Positions 46,221-55,858 of a DNA stretch of 64,000 bases are shown piece by piece; positions within the stretch are counted from its first letter, which is position 1, and each line of letters opens with the position of its first letter. The DNA is taken from NCBI GenBank assembly GCA_902617605.1, contig CACMXO010000004.1, positions 28,573 through 92,572 on the forward strand, in the 5' to 3' direction. Both the position numbers and the translations under genes were made by a program. The notes under the pieces are model-generated. The model searched no databases, was not told the DNA's origin, and was given only the letters and a program-made list of their open reading frames with translations. Source of the DNA: an uncultured Prochlorococcus sp. (GTDB lineage Bacteria; Cyanobacteriota; Cyanobacteriia; PCC-6307; Cyanobiaceae).

Positions 46221-46342
46221 ATAGAAAGAATTCCCGAACTAATATATAGAAATCTTTTAAGAATATTTTAATTTCTCATAAATTAGAATTGACCAAAATT
46301 AATTAAAATGTGAAAAAATATAATAATAAATATTTTAAAATT

Positions 46343-47851
46343 TTAAAAATAAAAATTTAACATCCGCCCTTTTTTTATATTCTTCAAGACAAAAAATGAT
46401 CCTAGAGAAGATAAAGAAAGAGCGATAATAATAAATAAAATTGATAAATTACTTCTATTTATGGTTAAAAAAATAACTTTAGTAGTTGATACAATTATCA
46501 GAGAGAGACAAAAAGGATAGATTATATTATTTAAAAACCAACCTTTCATTCCATGCTTTGTTAACAATTCATGCATTTTTGGTACTAAAAAAATTAAATA
46601 AAAAATATTTAATAGAAACCATGATAGTGCAGCTCCAAGTGCTTGAATTTTTAATGTCAAAAAAATCATTATTGGAACAAGAAAAGATATCGCCACTAAA
46701 TTTGAAATAAAAACTAATTTGGTCTTTCCACTTGCTAATTGAATTGAATATGGCAAAGCTATTAATGTACTTGTTGCTGTGCCAACAACAAGCAAAGACA
46801 ATAATAAATAAGAATTATTTGCAACTTCAATATCTGATAACCAAATATATAAAATTTCTTTTGAGAAGAAAGCTATTGTGAGTGCGGAAGGCAAAACAAC
46901 CAAAGTTATTAATTGGCTTGCAGAGTGATATAAGTCTATAAGAGGTTTTATAGTGTTTAAAGAAATTGATTGGGTAAATCTTGGGAATAGAGCATTTACT
47001 ATAGGTGTTACAAGATTATTTAATTTATCAGCTATATTAAAAGCAATAATATAATAACCAAATAATTCAAGTGGTAGCATTTTTGTAAGAATAACCTTAT
47101 CCATCTGAGTTAAAATAATTGTTTCAAAGGATATACCTGTAACACCTGCTGCAAAACTAAAATTTTTCTTTAGTAAGTATTGATTATATTTAGCTTTACT
47201 CCCTTTATAAGACTTATTCAAAATGCTCCATAAGAAGTAATGTAAAACAACTGTATTGAGACCGCTAATGATTGATTGCCATATAAAAAATATTAAAATA
47301 CTTTTTGAAAAAAATAATAAAATTATTAGTGCTCCAAAATGCTGTAAGCCAACAAAAAAAGATCTTATGATATTAAATTGAACTTGTCTTTGAAGTCCCA
47401 TCATACCACCCATATAAAGTGAACTTGGCCAACTAACGGCTATTGAGAAGCCCATTGCAAGTATGCATCTTTTGATTAAATCAGGATTTAAATTGGAAGA
47501 ATTTATCCAATTATTAGCAATTGGATCACATAAAATGGATATTAATAATGCTATTAAAATACCTATAAAAATAAAAAGTATTTCTAAAGTTCTAAGAAGA
47601 TTTCTCGCTTCATTTCCGGAATTAGGGGAACTTGTTAGTCTTGATAATTCTTTACTCAAAGTGGTACTTAAGCCCATATCTAATAAGGAGATTAGAGATC
47701 GCATGGACATAAATATTCCAATTAGTCCATATGATTCAACACCTAAATACTTAATATAGAAAGGAACAATTAATAAACCTAAAATATTAATCCAAGACTT
47801 ACCTGCAAAATTCGCAATTATATTATGTCTTATTCTTGGGATATCACTCAT
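46343..47851 (-). CDS. Wzx-type polysaccharide flippase (MATE/MVF superfamily)
   Basis: A 502-aa membrane protein with about 14 helices. It begins HNIIANFAGKSWINILGLLIVPFYIKYLGVESYGLIGIF, the standard Wzx/PST opening, and continues with repeated Ser/Gly-rich helices. It would flip the undecaprenyl-linked repeat unit to the periplasm for the Wzy-like polymerase encoded upstream at 32850. The frame overlaps the next gene's stop by four bases. Confidence 0.93.
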   Translation of the reverse strand: MSDIPRIRHNIIANFAGKSWINILGLLIVPFYIKYLGVESYGLIGIFMSMRSLISLLDMGLSTTLSKELSRLTSSPNSGNEARNLLRTLEILFIFIGILIALLISILCDPIANNWINSSNLNPDLIKRCILAMGFSIAVSWPSSLYMGGMMGLQRQVQFNIIRSFFVGLQHFGALIILLFFSKSILIFFIWQSIISGLNTVVLHYFLWSILNKSYKGSKAKYNQYLLKKNFSFAAGVTGISFETIILTQMDKVILTKMLPLELFGYYIIAFNIADKLNNLVTPIVNALFPRFTQSISLNTIKPLIDLYHSASQLITLVVLPSALTIAFFSKEILYIWLSDIEVANNSYLLLSLLVVGTATSTLIALPYSIQLASGKTKLVFISNLVAISFLVPIMIFLTLKIQALGAALSWFLLNIFYLIFLVPKMHELLTKHGMKGWFLNNIIYPFCLSLIIVSTTKVIFLTINRSNLSILFIIIALSLSSLGSFFVLKNIKKGRMLNFYF

Positions 47852-48705
47852 TTAATTAAAAAATTATCAACTCCCCCACCCCAAGCAGAATTTTTAAATA
47901 AAATTCTAAGTTCTTTATTTGCATATTTATATTTTCTTGATTGATTATCAGAGATCAACAAATTCCCTTGGTCATTATTCCAAAAAGTATTGCTTTTTTT
48001 CCATTGTTTTTTTTCGTAACTTTTAAAATCATCGCCAACAATAACAACTTTTTTTCCATTTTTTTCAACTTGTTTTGTCAAAGAATTTCTACCACTTTCA
48101 AAATACCAAGTTTGGAATTTAAATAAAAATCTACCAAAATCTATTTTCAAAAAATCATTTCTTGAAATCATAAATGCATTTGTTCTTATATGCGGGTTTG
48201 GGAACTTCCCATAGAAGTAAAATAAAAAAGGATAAAGAAAAAGAAGAAAAACATATTTGAAAAAATTTTTAATTTTAAAAAATTTTTTTTGAAATAAAAA
48301 TTCCTTTAAATTAATATTTGGACAAATTGATTGCATCGAACCAGAAGCACCAACCAATCCTATATTATATTTAGAGATATATGTATACATTTTCAAGAGC
48401 CAATTTTGAGAATGAATTATACTAAAAGAATTGAGAAATACGTAATACTCGTAATCAGTTTTTTTTGCAACTAAAAAGTAAGTATCTATATCAAAACCTT
48501 TATCTTCTATAACTAAAAATTTATGAGGTATTTCTTTTACAAGATTTTTATAAATTTTTAAATCTGAATTTAAAGCATTTTTCTTAAAAACAAATAAAAT
48601 ATCATGCTCTATTCCTGATTTATTTTTAAAATAGGAATTTAGAAATAATTTAAATGGTTCTATTCCATTTTTTTCTCTAATTAAATGGACAACACAAATA
48701 TTCAT
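47848..48705 (-). CDS. Glycosyltransferase-like island protein of uncertain class
   Basis: A 285-aa protein. The first 110 residues have a GT-A-like layout: IEHDILFVFKKN, then GFDIDTYFLVAKKTDYEYYVFLNSFSIIHSQNW, where 'YYVFLNS' resembles the strand before a metal motif but no DxD is seen. A membrane-like helix (FKYVFLLFLYPFLFYFYG) lies in the middle, followed by RTNAFMISRNDFLKIDF. It recalls rhamnan-synthesis-F-type or similar transferases, but this is weak. It sits between PhyH and Wzx genes with 4-bp overlaps on both sides. Confidence 0.55.
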   Translation of the reverse strand: MNICVVHLIREKNGIEPFKLFLNSYFKNKSGIEHDILFVFKKNALNSDLKIYKNLVKEIPHKFLVIEDKGFDIDTYFLVAKKTDYEYYVFLNSFSIIHSQNWLLKMYTYISKYNIGLVGASGSMQSICPNINLKEFLFQKKFFKIKNFFKYVFLLFLYPFLFYFYGKFPNPHIRTNAFMISRNDFLKIDFGRFLFKFQTWYFESGRNSLTKQVEKNGKKVVIVGDDFKSYEKKQWKKSNTFWNNDQGNLLISDNQSRKYKYANKELRILFKNSAWGGGVDNFLIK

Positions 48706-49637
48706 ACCTCTCCAAAGTTACCATCTAAAAAATTGTGAAAAAAACGTGGTTCCACTTGATCAATCATAAAATTATTAGAAAATTTTAAAATCTTAATTTT
48801 CTTTTTTGGTAAAAATTTATTTGACTCGAAAAATTTTTCTGTACCATAGATTGGAATATTTCTTGGAATACAATGATAAACAAAACTCTTTCTTGATAAT
48901 CCTTCTCTAGTTTTATTTAAACCACCATGTGGAAGCTGAGGATGCCAAATTAATGTATCTCCTTTTTCAGGATAAAATTCTTGAAGCTTTAATCCTGATT
49001 CAATACATTTTTTTTCAATTTTTTTAAAATAATTATTAATATTTATTTTTTCGTTTAAGTATAGTTCTTTATCTGGCATTATCTTATGTCCTTTTGGGTA
49101 ATAGATTAATGGACCAGATCCCTCTTTTATATCTTCTAATGCGTTCCAAACTCCAAAAAAATGATTTAATGGATTTGTAAAGAAGGCTGGTGTATCTCTA
49201 TGAATAGATTGACATGATCCTTTCTCAAAGAATAAAGAACCTACTAATGTAAAATCCCCCCTAAATGCCGCATTTAAAATTTGGCTTACGTTTTTATTAA
49301 AACAAACTTTTCTTGCTGCATCTGATATTAGTTGCAAATTGCATAATCTTTCATGCAGTCCATATGCATCTCTATATTTTTCAGAATTTTTTAGAGAAAT
49401 CGTGAATTTTTTGAAGTCATTTATAAGATCATCACAAAGCTGATCTGATAAATTTTTCTTTAAAATTGTAAATCCATTTTCTTTTAATTCTTGTAGAGAG
49501 TTTTTTATAAATGGCGAGAAATTAATCTTTTCTATATTCTTATTTATAAACCACATTTCATCAAATGAAACCTTTTCTCTATGAATATTTTGGAATTTAT
49601 TGGTAAATTTTTTTAAAGTATTTTTTATATTATTCAT
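48702..49637 (-). CDS. Phytanoyl-CoA dioxygenase-like (PhyH) 2-oxoglutarate oxygenase
   Basis: A 311-aa non-heme Fe(II) dioxygenase candidate. The metal-binding HxD is IHRDTPAFF (about residue 148) and the distal His is in TLIWHPQLPHGG (about 240), followed by an Arg for 2-oxoglutarate binding (REGLSRKSF). The fold matches PhyH. Within a glycan island it may hydroxylate or oxidise a sugar or lipid intermediate. The substrate is unknown. It overlaps its neighbours by four bases on each side, so it is part of the operon. Confidence 0.85.
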   Translation of the reverse strand: MNNIKNTLKKFTNKFQNIHREKVSFDEMWFINKNIEKINFSPFIKNSLQELKENGFTILKKNLSDQLCDDLINDFKKFTISLKNSEKYRDAYGLHERLCNLQLISDAARKVCFNKNVSQILNAAFRGDFTLVGSLFFEKGSCQSIHRDTPAFFTNPLNHFFGVWNALEDIKEGSGPLIYYPKGHKIMPDKELYLNEKININNYFKKIEKKCIESGLKLQEFYPEKGDTLIWHPQLPHGGLNKTREGLSRKSFVYHCIPRNIPIYGTEKFFESNKFLPKKKIKILKFSNNFMIDQVEPRFFHNFLDGNFGEV

Positions 49638-50455
49638 GTGATATTATTACCCCAAAAAGCAAATGGCTCATAATCTGGGTAAGGATAGAATCCAAGATTT
49701 AACTTAATATCCCAATTATTTTGTTTAATCCATTTTTCGACTAGACGACGTATAGATATTGGCTGTCCAGAACAGATATTAATAATATTTGAACCTTTTA
49801 AATTTAAAGAATAATCTACTATTTTCGATGCGACCACATCAACAGGTAAGAAGTCTCTTATCTGTTCACCTCCAGACATATTAAAAACTTTATCTCCTCT
49901 CTTTACTGCATTTTTCAGGCTGGTATAAAGAGATGATTCTGCTTGACCATGTCCATAAATATAAAAAATTCTGGCCCAAATAAATTCAAATTCAAATTCT
50001 TTTTGTAGAAACTCTAATTGTTTTCTTAAATTATCTTTTGCAAAGCCATAAGGATTTATTGGATATGTTTTAACATCTGAAGATATACTTCCAGAAATAT
50101 TTCCGTACTCAAAACACGTCCCAGTAATAAAAATAGATGACAGTCCTTGATTAATAAGATTTTTTAAAAAATTAAATTGATTAGGTAATACCCTCTCAAA
50201 ATGAAATGTAGATTTATAGTTTGGCAAACCTTCCCAAGCTAAGTGAATTAAAAGATCAGGTCTTCCTAATTTTTCAAATAAATCATCATAAACACAATCA
50301 TTTATATCCAACTTTAAAGTTTCAATATTCTCAAACTCATCTTTTATCAAAGAAGGATTTCTAGAAATAGCTATTATTTGATGCGATGAAGAACTTAACT
50401 CCCTTAATACATATTTACCTATAAAACCAGAAGCACCAGTTACTGCTAATTTCAT
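49634..50455 (-). CDS. NAD-dependent nucleotide-sugar epimerase/reductase (SDR)
   Basis: A 273-aa extended SDR protein with GASGFIGKY (residues 7-15), the Tyr-x3-Lys-like NPYGFAKDNLRKQL, and GGEQIRDFLPVDVVASKI. The opening LLIHLAWEGLPNY (about 88-100) is typical of 4-ketoreductases acting on CDP- or dTDP-linked 6-deoxysugars. In this cassette it probably reduces the 4-keto group after C-methylation, finishing the branched deoxysugar. The specific product is inference. Confidence 0.85.
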   Translation of the reverse strand: MKLAVTGASGFIGKYVLRELSSSSHQIIAISRNPSLIKDEFENIETLKLDINDCVYDDLFEKLGRPDLLIHLAWEGLPNYKSTFHFERVLPNQFNFLKNLINQGLSSIFITGTCFEYGNISGSISSDVKTYPINPYGFAKDNLRKQLEFLQKEFEFEFIWARIFYIYGHGQAESSLYTSLKNAVKRGDKVFNMSGGEQIRDFLPVDVVASKIVDYSLNLKGSNIINICSGQPISIRRLVEKWIKQNNWDIKLNLGFYPYPDYEPFAFWGNNIT

Positions 50456-50457
50456 TT

Positions 50458-51684
50458 TTATAAAAAATCTAATTTAGGTAAAGCTACTAAAAGTTTAGCG
50501 CCCCAAGATTTTGAGTATTCAAGTTGTTCTTTAATTTCATTCTTTAAATTCCAAGGAAGTATTAGTATAAAATCTGGCTTATCAATTTCAAGATAACTCT
50601 CATCAACTATTTTAATTCTGCTACCAGGCATAAACTTATTTTGTTTAGCTGGATTCCTATCAACAATATATGAAATAAGGTCTTCTCTTACTCCAGCAAA
50701 ATTAAGCAAAGTATTTCCCTTAGCTGCAGCTCCGTAAGCGACAACTCTTTTCCCATTCTGTTTTGATTCTATTAAGAACTTTAATAGATCAAGTTTTACT
50801 TTTTCTGCTTCATTTTGAAAATTTAAAAATATTTCTTTTTCATTTAAACCAGCTTTTTCCTCTTTTAGAAGGATTAATTTTACATTAGTTTGGATTTTCT
50901 TATCTCCACTATCATGTTTTTGGGCAAAGACTCTAAGACTACCGCTATGGGTATCTAACTCCTCAACATCAAATATTTCTAAGTTATTTTTTAAGAAAAT
51001 TTTGTTAATAGTATTTAGTGATAAATAGGAAAAATGCTCATGATAAATTGTGTCAAATTGATTTTCTTCAATTAATTTCAAGAGATGTGGAAACTCAAAG
51101 GTTACTATGCCATTATCATTTAATAATATTGAAAAGCCCTTAACAAAATCATTTATATCTGGTACGTGAGCAAGAACATTATTAGCCACCATTAAATCTG
51201 CTTTCCCTTTTCTTTTAGAAAGTTCCTTTGCAAGTTTCTCGCTAAAGAATTCTTGAATTATGTCAATGCCTTTTTCAATGGCCGATGCGGCAGTACTAGC
51301 GGTGGGTTCAATGCCATAAGAGGGGATACCAAGCTTTTTAAAAAATTGCAATAAATATCCATCATTAGCTGCAACCTCTATCACAAGACTATTATTCTTT
51401 ATGCCATACTTGCTTATCATAAGGTCTACATAATTTTTTGAATGTGTAAGCCAACTATCTGAGAAGCCACTAAAGTAAGCATAATTTGAATCAAATAATG
51501 TTTCAGCATTTGTATAATCTTCAGTCTGTACCAAACCACAATCAGTACAAATCATAACCTTCAAAGGGAACCAACTTTCAGGGGATTTTAATAATTTTTC
51601 GGTAAGATATGCATTTGAAGGAGGGGAACTCCCTAAATCAATTAATTTAAAATTTAGTTTTGCCTTACAATTTCGACACTTCAT
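50458..51684 (-). CDS. Sugar C-methyltransferase (TylC3/TcaB9-like)
   Basis: A 408-aa three-part enzyme: an N-terminal zinc-binding region (CRNCKAKLNF and CTDCGLVQ), a SAM-binding domain (NSLVIEVAANDGYLLQFFKKLG), and a C-terminal domain (VVAYGAAAKGNTLLNFAGVRED). The catalytic-type stretch YHEHFSYLSL is present. This architecture is specific for NDP-4-keto-6-deoxysugar C-3 methyltransferases. With RfbF and RfbG next to it, the likely substrate is a CDP-linked 4-keto sugar, giving a methyl-branched deoxyhexose. Confidence 0.9.
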   Translation of the reverse strand: MKCRNCKAKLNFKLIDLGSSPPSNAYLTEKLLKSPESWFPLKVMICTDCGLVQTEDYTNAETLFDSNYAYFSGFSDSWLTHSKNYVDLMISKYGIKNNSLVIEVAANDGYLLQFFKKLGIPSYGIEPTASTAASAIEKGIDIIQEFFSEKLAKELSKRKGKADLMVANNVLAHVPDINDFVKGFSILLNDNGIVTFEFPHLLKLIEENQFDTIYHEHFSYLSLNTINKIFLKNNLEIFDVEELDTHSGSLRVFAQKHDSGDKKIQTNVKLILLKEEKAGLNEKEIFLNFQNEAEKVKLDLLKFLIESKQNGKRVVAYGAAAKGNTLLNFAGVREDLISYIVDRNPAKQNKFMPGSRIKIVDESYLEIDKPDFILILPWNLKNEIKEQLEYSKSWGAKLLVALPKLDFL

Positions 51685-51685
51685 T

Positions 51686-52237
51686 TTAAAAACCTAAAAA
51701 TTTTTCATCAATCATTGCATGATTTTTATCACGTTTGGATAATTGGGTAATAGGCAATGGCCATTCTATCCCAATAGCTGGATCTATAGGATTAATTCCT
51801 CTTTCATAGTCTTTTTGATATCTCTGCGTATGCAGATAAAGTAATTCACATTTTTCTTTTAAAGTTTGAAAACCATGAGCAAAACCCTCTGGAATAATAA
51901 TACTTTTAAAGTTATCTTCAGTTAAATGGATACCAAAATATTTTAGATAAGTAGAGGAATTAGTTCTCAAATCAAGGGCAACATCCCAAATTTCACCTTT
52001 TAAACATGAAATGATTTTAATCTCAGAGTATGGATCAATTTGATAATGTAATCCCCTTACGGTTCCTTTTTTATTTGTTATTGAATGATTGATCTGCGTT
52101 ACATTTTTATTACCTGTCAAATGATTAAAAGTATCATTACAAAAAATCCTTTCAAGAAATCCCCTTTCATCTCCTATTGGAATTCTTTGAATCACCTTCA
52201 AACCATCAAAGTTGGTGTTAATAATTTCAAAATTCAT
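51686..52237 (-). CDS. rfbC: RfbC/RmlC-like sugar 3,5-epimerase
   Basis: A 183-aa cupin epimerase of the dTDP-4-dehydrorhamnose 3,5-epimerase family. The catalytic His is in KGTVRGLHYQ and the conserved Asp in WDVALDLRTNS; IIPEGFAHGFQTLKEKCELLYLHT is the standard double-strand core. In this operon no other dTDP-rhamnose genes (RmlA, RmlB, RmlD) are seen, so it probably acts on the CDP-sugar made by RfbF and RfbG. It overlaps rfbG by four bases. Confidence 0.9.
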   Translation of the reverse strand: MNFEIINTNFDGLKVIQRIPIGDERGFLERIFCNDTFNHLTGNKNVTQINHSITNKKGTVRGLHYQIDPYSEIKIISCLKGEIWDVALDLRTNSSTYLKYFGIHLTEDNFKSIIIPEGFAHGFQTLKEKCELLYLHTQRYQKDYERGINPIDPAIGIEWPLPITQLSKRDKNHAMIDEKFLGF

Positions 52238-53286
52238 TTATTTATAAAACTATCTATTTGTCTTATTGAAAAATCTTTCATATTCTCTTTTCTGAGAAAG
52301 GCTTCATTCCATTCCAATGTATTTGACAAAGCCTCTTCAAGAGTCCACTTCGGTTCCCAACCTAAGTTTTCTCTCGCTTTTGTACTATCCAACTTTAAAG
52401 TCTTAGCTTCATATAAATTTTCTTTTTTATTTAATGAGTATTTTGAATTATTTTTTTTACTAACTAAAAAATCAATTACTGATGATACTGATCTAGTATC
52501 TTTTTGATATGGTCCAAAATTCCATGCACCGGAATATTTTTTATTGTCCAATATAAGCTTTTCAGCAAGCATAATATATCCAGAAATAGGTTCAAGAACA
52601 TGCTGCCAAGGCCTTATTGCATTAGGAGACCTTATATTTAAAACTTCGCCATTATTTAAGGCTCTAAAGAAATCAGGAATAAGTCTATCTTTTGACCAAT
52701 CTCCACCTCCAATAACATTTCCTGCTCTTACAGATGCGATCCCAATATTTTCCTTTTCCAAGAAGGATAATTTGTAAGATTTTGCTACTAATTCTGCACA
52801 AGCCTTACTACTTGAATATGGATCTCTTCCTCCCAGAACATCTTCTTCTCTATAAGGCCATATCCACTCTTTATTTTCATAACACTTATCTGATGTGATA
52901 TTTACAATCGCTTTAATATTTTCTAGACTTCTTGCTGCTTCTAAAATGTTTACTGTACCCATTACATTAGTATTAAATGTCTCAATAGGATTTACATAAG
53001 AATCTCTAACTAATGGTTGAGCAGCCATATGAAATATTAAAGAAGGATTAGATTGGTTTAGAACGGCTGATAAATAATTGAAATCATTAATTTCTCCAAT
53101 GAAAGATTTTTCAAAAATTGATTCAAGATTGGCAATATCATAAAAATTAGGCCTTGTGCTTGGATTTCTTGAATATCCATAAACTTTCGCGCCTAAATGA
53201 TGTAGCAGAAGAGCAATCCAACCCCCTTTAAAGCCTGTATGTCCAGTAATAAATACTTTTCGATTTTTCCAAAATTCTTTTATCAT
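52234..53286 (-). CDS. rfbG: CDP-glucose 4,6-dehydratase
   Basis: An SDR enzyme of about 350 aa that makes CDP-4-keto-6-deoxyglucose. I start it at the ATG at 53286 (MIKEFWKNRKVFITGHTGFKG), which forms an ATGA overlap with the rfbF stop; a longer frame to 53322 has a non-conserved N-terminus. Motifs are GHTGFKGGW, AAQPLVRDSYVNPIETFNTNVMGT, TSDKCYENKEW, DPYSSSKACAELV (Tyr-x3-Lys), and AGNVIGGGDWSKDRLIPDF. These are diagnostic for RfbG. Coupled with RfbF. Confidence 0.95.
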   Translation of the reverse strand: MIKEFWKNRKVFITGHTGFKGGWIALLLHHLGAKVYGYSRNPSTRPNFYDIANLESIFEKSFIGEINDFNYLSAVLNQSNPSLIFHMAAQPLVRDSYVNPIETFNTNVMGTVNILEAARSLENIKAIVNITSDKCYENKEWIWPYREEDVLGGRDPYSSSKACAELVAKSYKLSFLEKENIGIASVRAGNVIGGGDWSKDRLIPDFFRALNNGEVLNIRSPNAIRPWQHVLEPISGYIMLAEKLILDNKKYSGAWNFGPYQKDTRSVSSVIDFLVSKKNNSKYSLNKKENLYEAKTLKLDSTKARENLGWEPKWTLEEALSNTLEWNEAFLRKENMKDFSIRQIDSFINK

Positions 53287-54071
53287 TCCCATACCTTCCA
53301 TGGTGGGTTTTCGCTCGCCCACAAATTATTTAAAAATATTTTCTCTCTTAATGTGTCCATAGGCTGCCAGAAACCAAAATGTTTATAACCAACTAATTGT
53401 CCCTCTTCGGCTAATGTTTTTAAAGGTTGCATTTCCCAGCTGCAAAGATCTCCATCAATTTTATTGATAACTTCTGGACTAAGAACAAAAAATCCCCCAT
53501 TAATCCAGCTGCCATCCCCCTCTGGCTTTTCTTGAAAACCTTCAATAAGATTACTATCAGAAAATTTCAATGCTCCATACCTACCTGGAGGTCTTGTTGC
53601 TGTTACTGTCGCTAACTTACCATGAGAATTATGAAATTTTATCAATTCAGATATATTAATATCCCCAAGTCCATCTCCATAAGTAAAGCAAAATGATTCT
53701 TCGTTTTTTATATATTTCATTACCCTTTTTAATCGCCCTCCTGTCATTGTTTTTTCTCCTGTATCAACTAAGGTAACCTTCCATTTTTCAGTATTATTTT
53801 TATGAACTTCCATTGTATTTTCTTTGAGGTTAAAAGTTACATCTGACATATGAAGAAAATAGTTTGCAAAGTATTCCTTTATCACATAGCCTTTATATCC
53901 ACAACAAATTATAAAATCATTAATTCCATATGCCGAATAAATTTTCATTATGTGCCAGAGTATTGGTTTCTGACCAATTTCAATCATTGGTTTTGGTTTT
54001 ATATCAGTTTCCTCAGCAAGTCTAGTTCCGAGACCTCCAGCCAAAATTATAGCCTTCAAGACTTTCTCCAA
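53283..54071 (-). CDS. rfbF: Glucose-1-phosphate cytidylyltransferase
   Basis: A 262-aa nucleotidyltransferase that joins CTP and glucose-1-phosphate to CDP-glucose. It has ILAGGLGTRLAEETDIKPKPMIEIG (residues 9-33), CCGYKGYVIKEYF, VDTGEKTMTGGRLKRV and FCFTYGDGLGDINI, all characteristic of RfbF rather than RmlA. It is the first gene of the leftward CDP-sugar run, immediately inside the right edge of the polysaccharide island. Confidence 0.96.
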   Translation of the reverse strand: MEKVLKAIILAGGLGTRLAEETDIKPKPMIEIGQKPILWHIMKIYSAYGINDFIICCGYKGYVIKEYFANYFLHMSDVTFNLKENTMEVHKNNTEKWKVTLVDTGEKTMTGGRLKRVMKYIKNEESFCFTYGDGLGDINISELIKFHNSHGKLATVTATRPPGRYGALKFSDSNLIEGFQEKPEGDGSWINGGFFVLSPEVINKIDGDLCSWEMQPLKTLAEEGQLVGYKHFGFWQPMDTLREKIFLNNLWASENPPWKVWE

Positions 54072-54367
54072 AATTTTGTTTTATTTTAAACTAAGATAAG
54101 ATAATTTTTTAATTTTATTTGGGATAAATTAACTTTAAACTGTTTTTATTGTCAAATAGCATATAAAATTTTTCTATCGAGAATTATAAATAAAAAAATC
54201 ATTTAAATAAATTTGAAAATAAAATAATATTTTGCAAAAAATATTTTTGCAACTATAAAATACATATTTAATTATTTAAATTAACCTTAATTAAGTCACT
54301 TTTAATAGTTTCATTAGATTTGTCTAAATAAAAAAAATGTTTTAAAATTATTTAAATAATTAATGAT

Positions 54368-55858
54368 ATGTTTATAAAACAAATAACAAATTTAATCTTT
54401 GTTTTTTATTTTTTATTTTATTTTTCTAATTTTAAAAGCCTTTCAAAATCAATAAATAATAAAGAAATTTTTAACACTGAATTTAAAAATGACTCTAATG
54501 ATAGAGAAGTATTAATTACATTAGATGAAATTAAAGATATATTAATAGAAAATAACGAAGAATTGAAAGTTATAAAAAGTCAAATAAAACAATCTAATAA
54601 TATCCTTAATAGTAAAAAATCAAGTTGGTCTCCAAGATTAACCCTTAATAGTAATGAGCTACCTAATTATACAGTAGGAGACACTAGAAATAAGTTTAGT
54701 AATGATACATCATCAAATCAATTAAAAGTTGGAATAAATGCCAATTTGGAGTGGGATATAATAAATCCATCAAGAAAGGTTGATATAAATATAGTTAAAG
54801 AAAAAATAGATAATCTTGAGCTTCTTTATAAATCAACTTTAAATGATTTATATCTGAATTCAATTGAAAATTATTATCTTATAAAGGCAAGTCAACAAGA
54901 AATAAAGGTTGCTAAACAAGCAATTAAAATTTCTTCAATCTCATTGCAAGAATCTGATAACAAATATCAAGCCGGTATTGGTAATAAACTTGATGTTCTT
55001 GAAGCAAAAGCTCAACTAAAACGCAATCAAATAAATTTGTTAGAAAGAAGAAATCAGCTTACTGAAAACATTAATTCACTATCAGAAATTTTAAATTTAA
55101 ATAGTAAGATTTCTATAAATGAAGAAGATATTAGTATAAATAAAATATGGGATATATCAGAAAATGAATCTTTAAATGCTGCCTTTCAAAATAGATTAGA
55201 CTTAGAAATAAAGAGAAAAAATATTAATCTTAACTCAAAAGAAGCGCAGTCAATAATAGCGAAGAAGAAACCCTTATTTACCCTTTATAATAATTATGCG
55301 GTTTCGTCAGCAAGCGGAGAAATAGGAGTTCAATCGCCAAATTACAATAACTTAATTAGAAGTAATTCTAACAGTCTTGGCATTAAATTTAATTGGAATC
55401 TCTTCGATGGCGGGGGCATAAAACAAAATTACCTTTCATTGAAAAATAAAAATCAAGAATTAAATTCTGATCTCAATTTAAAAAAAAATCAGATAAAAAA
55501 AGAAATAAAAAACGCATTTAATCAATATAAAACATCAATAGAAAAAATCATCCTTTCACTAAAACAACTTGAAGCATCTGAAGAATCATTAAATATTTCC
55601 TTAAAAAGGTTAGAAGCAGGAATTACTACTCAAAGAGAAATAGTAAATATGCAGGGTGATTTGATAGATGCTGAGACAAACTTAATCAATTCTATTAAAA
55701 ATTATAAAATCATTCTTGCTAAGCTCTCTAGAATGACGTTACTAGATGCTGAATTAATTTGTCCTAAAAAAGAAACAATTACTAATCTAAATAATCTTAA
55801 ATTTATTGAATACCTTTTAGAAAATAATTTAACTCCTAAATGTAAAAAACAGAACTAA
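54368..55858 (+). CDS. TolC-family outer-membrane efflux protein
   Basis: A 496-aa outer-membrane channel with a hydrophobic N-terminal signal (FVFYFLFYFSNFKSLSKS). Two OEP repeats are visible from long coiled-coil helices: one around residues 55-230 (ILIENNEELKVIKSQIKQSNN; GIGNKLDVLEAKAQLKRNQ) and a second around 270-460 (IKFNWNLFDGGGIKQNYL; ITTQREIVNMQGDLIDAETNLINSI). It should be the outer-membrane duct for the HlyD and ABC proteins encoded in this region. The 296-bp gap upstream is AT-rich with no feature seen. Confidence 0.93.
   Translation: MFIKQITNLIFVFYFLFYFSNFKSLSKSINNKEIFNTEFKNDSNDREVLITLDEIKDILIENNEELKVIKSQIKQSNNILNSKKSSWSPRLTLNSNELPNYTVGDTRNKFSNDTSSNQLKVGINANLEWDIINPSRKVDINIVKEKIDNLELLYKSTLNDLYLNSIENYYLIKASQQEIKVAKQAIKISSISLQESDNKYQAGIGNKLDVLEAKAQLKRNQINLLERRNQLTENINSLSEILNLNSKISINEEDISINKIWDISENESLNAAFQNRLDLEIKRKNINLNSKEAQSIIAKKKPLFTLYNNYAVSSASGEIGVQSPNYNNLIRSNSNSLGIKFNWNLFDGGGIKQNYLSLKNKNQELNSDLNLKKNQIKKEIKNAFNQYKTSIEKIILSLKQLEASEESLNISLKRLEAGITTQREIVNMQGDLIDAETNLINSIKNYKIILAKLSRMTLLDAELICPKKETITNLNNLKFIEYLLENNLTPKCKKQN

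Noticed and set aside
52085..52507. 140-codon plus-strand frame opposite rfbC and rfbG
   Set aside because: Its codons are the reverse complement of two well-supported island genes and it has no motif of its own.
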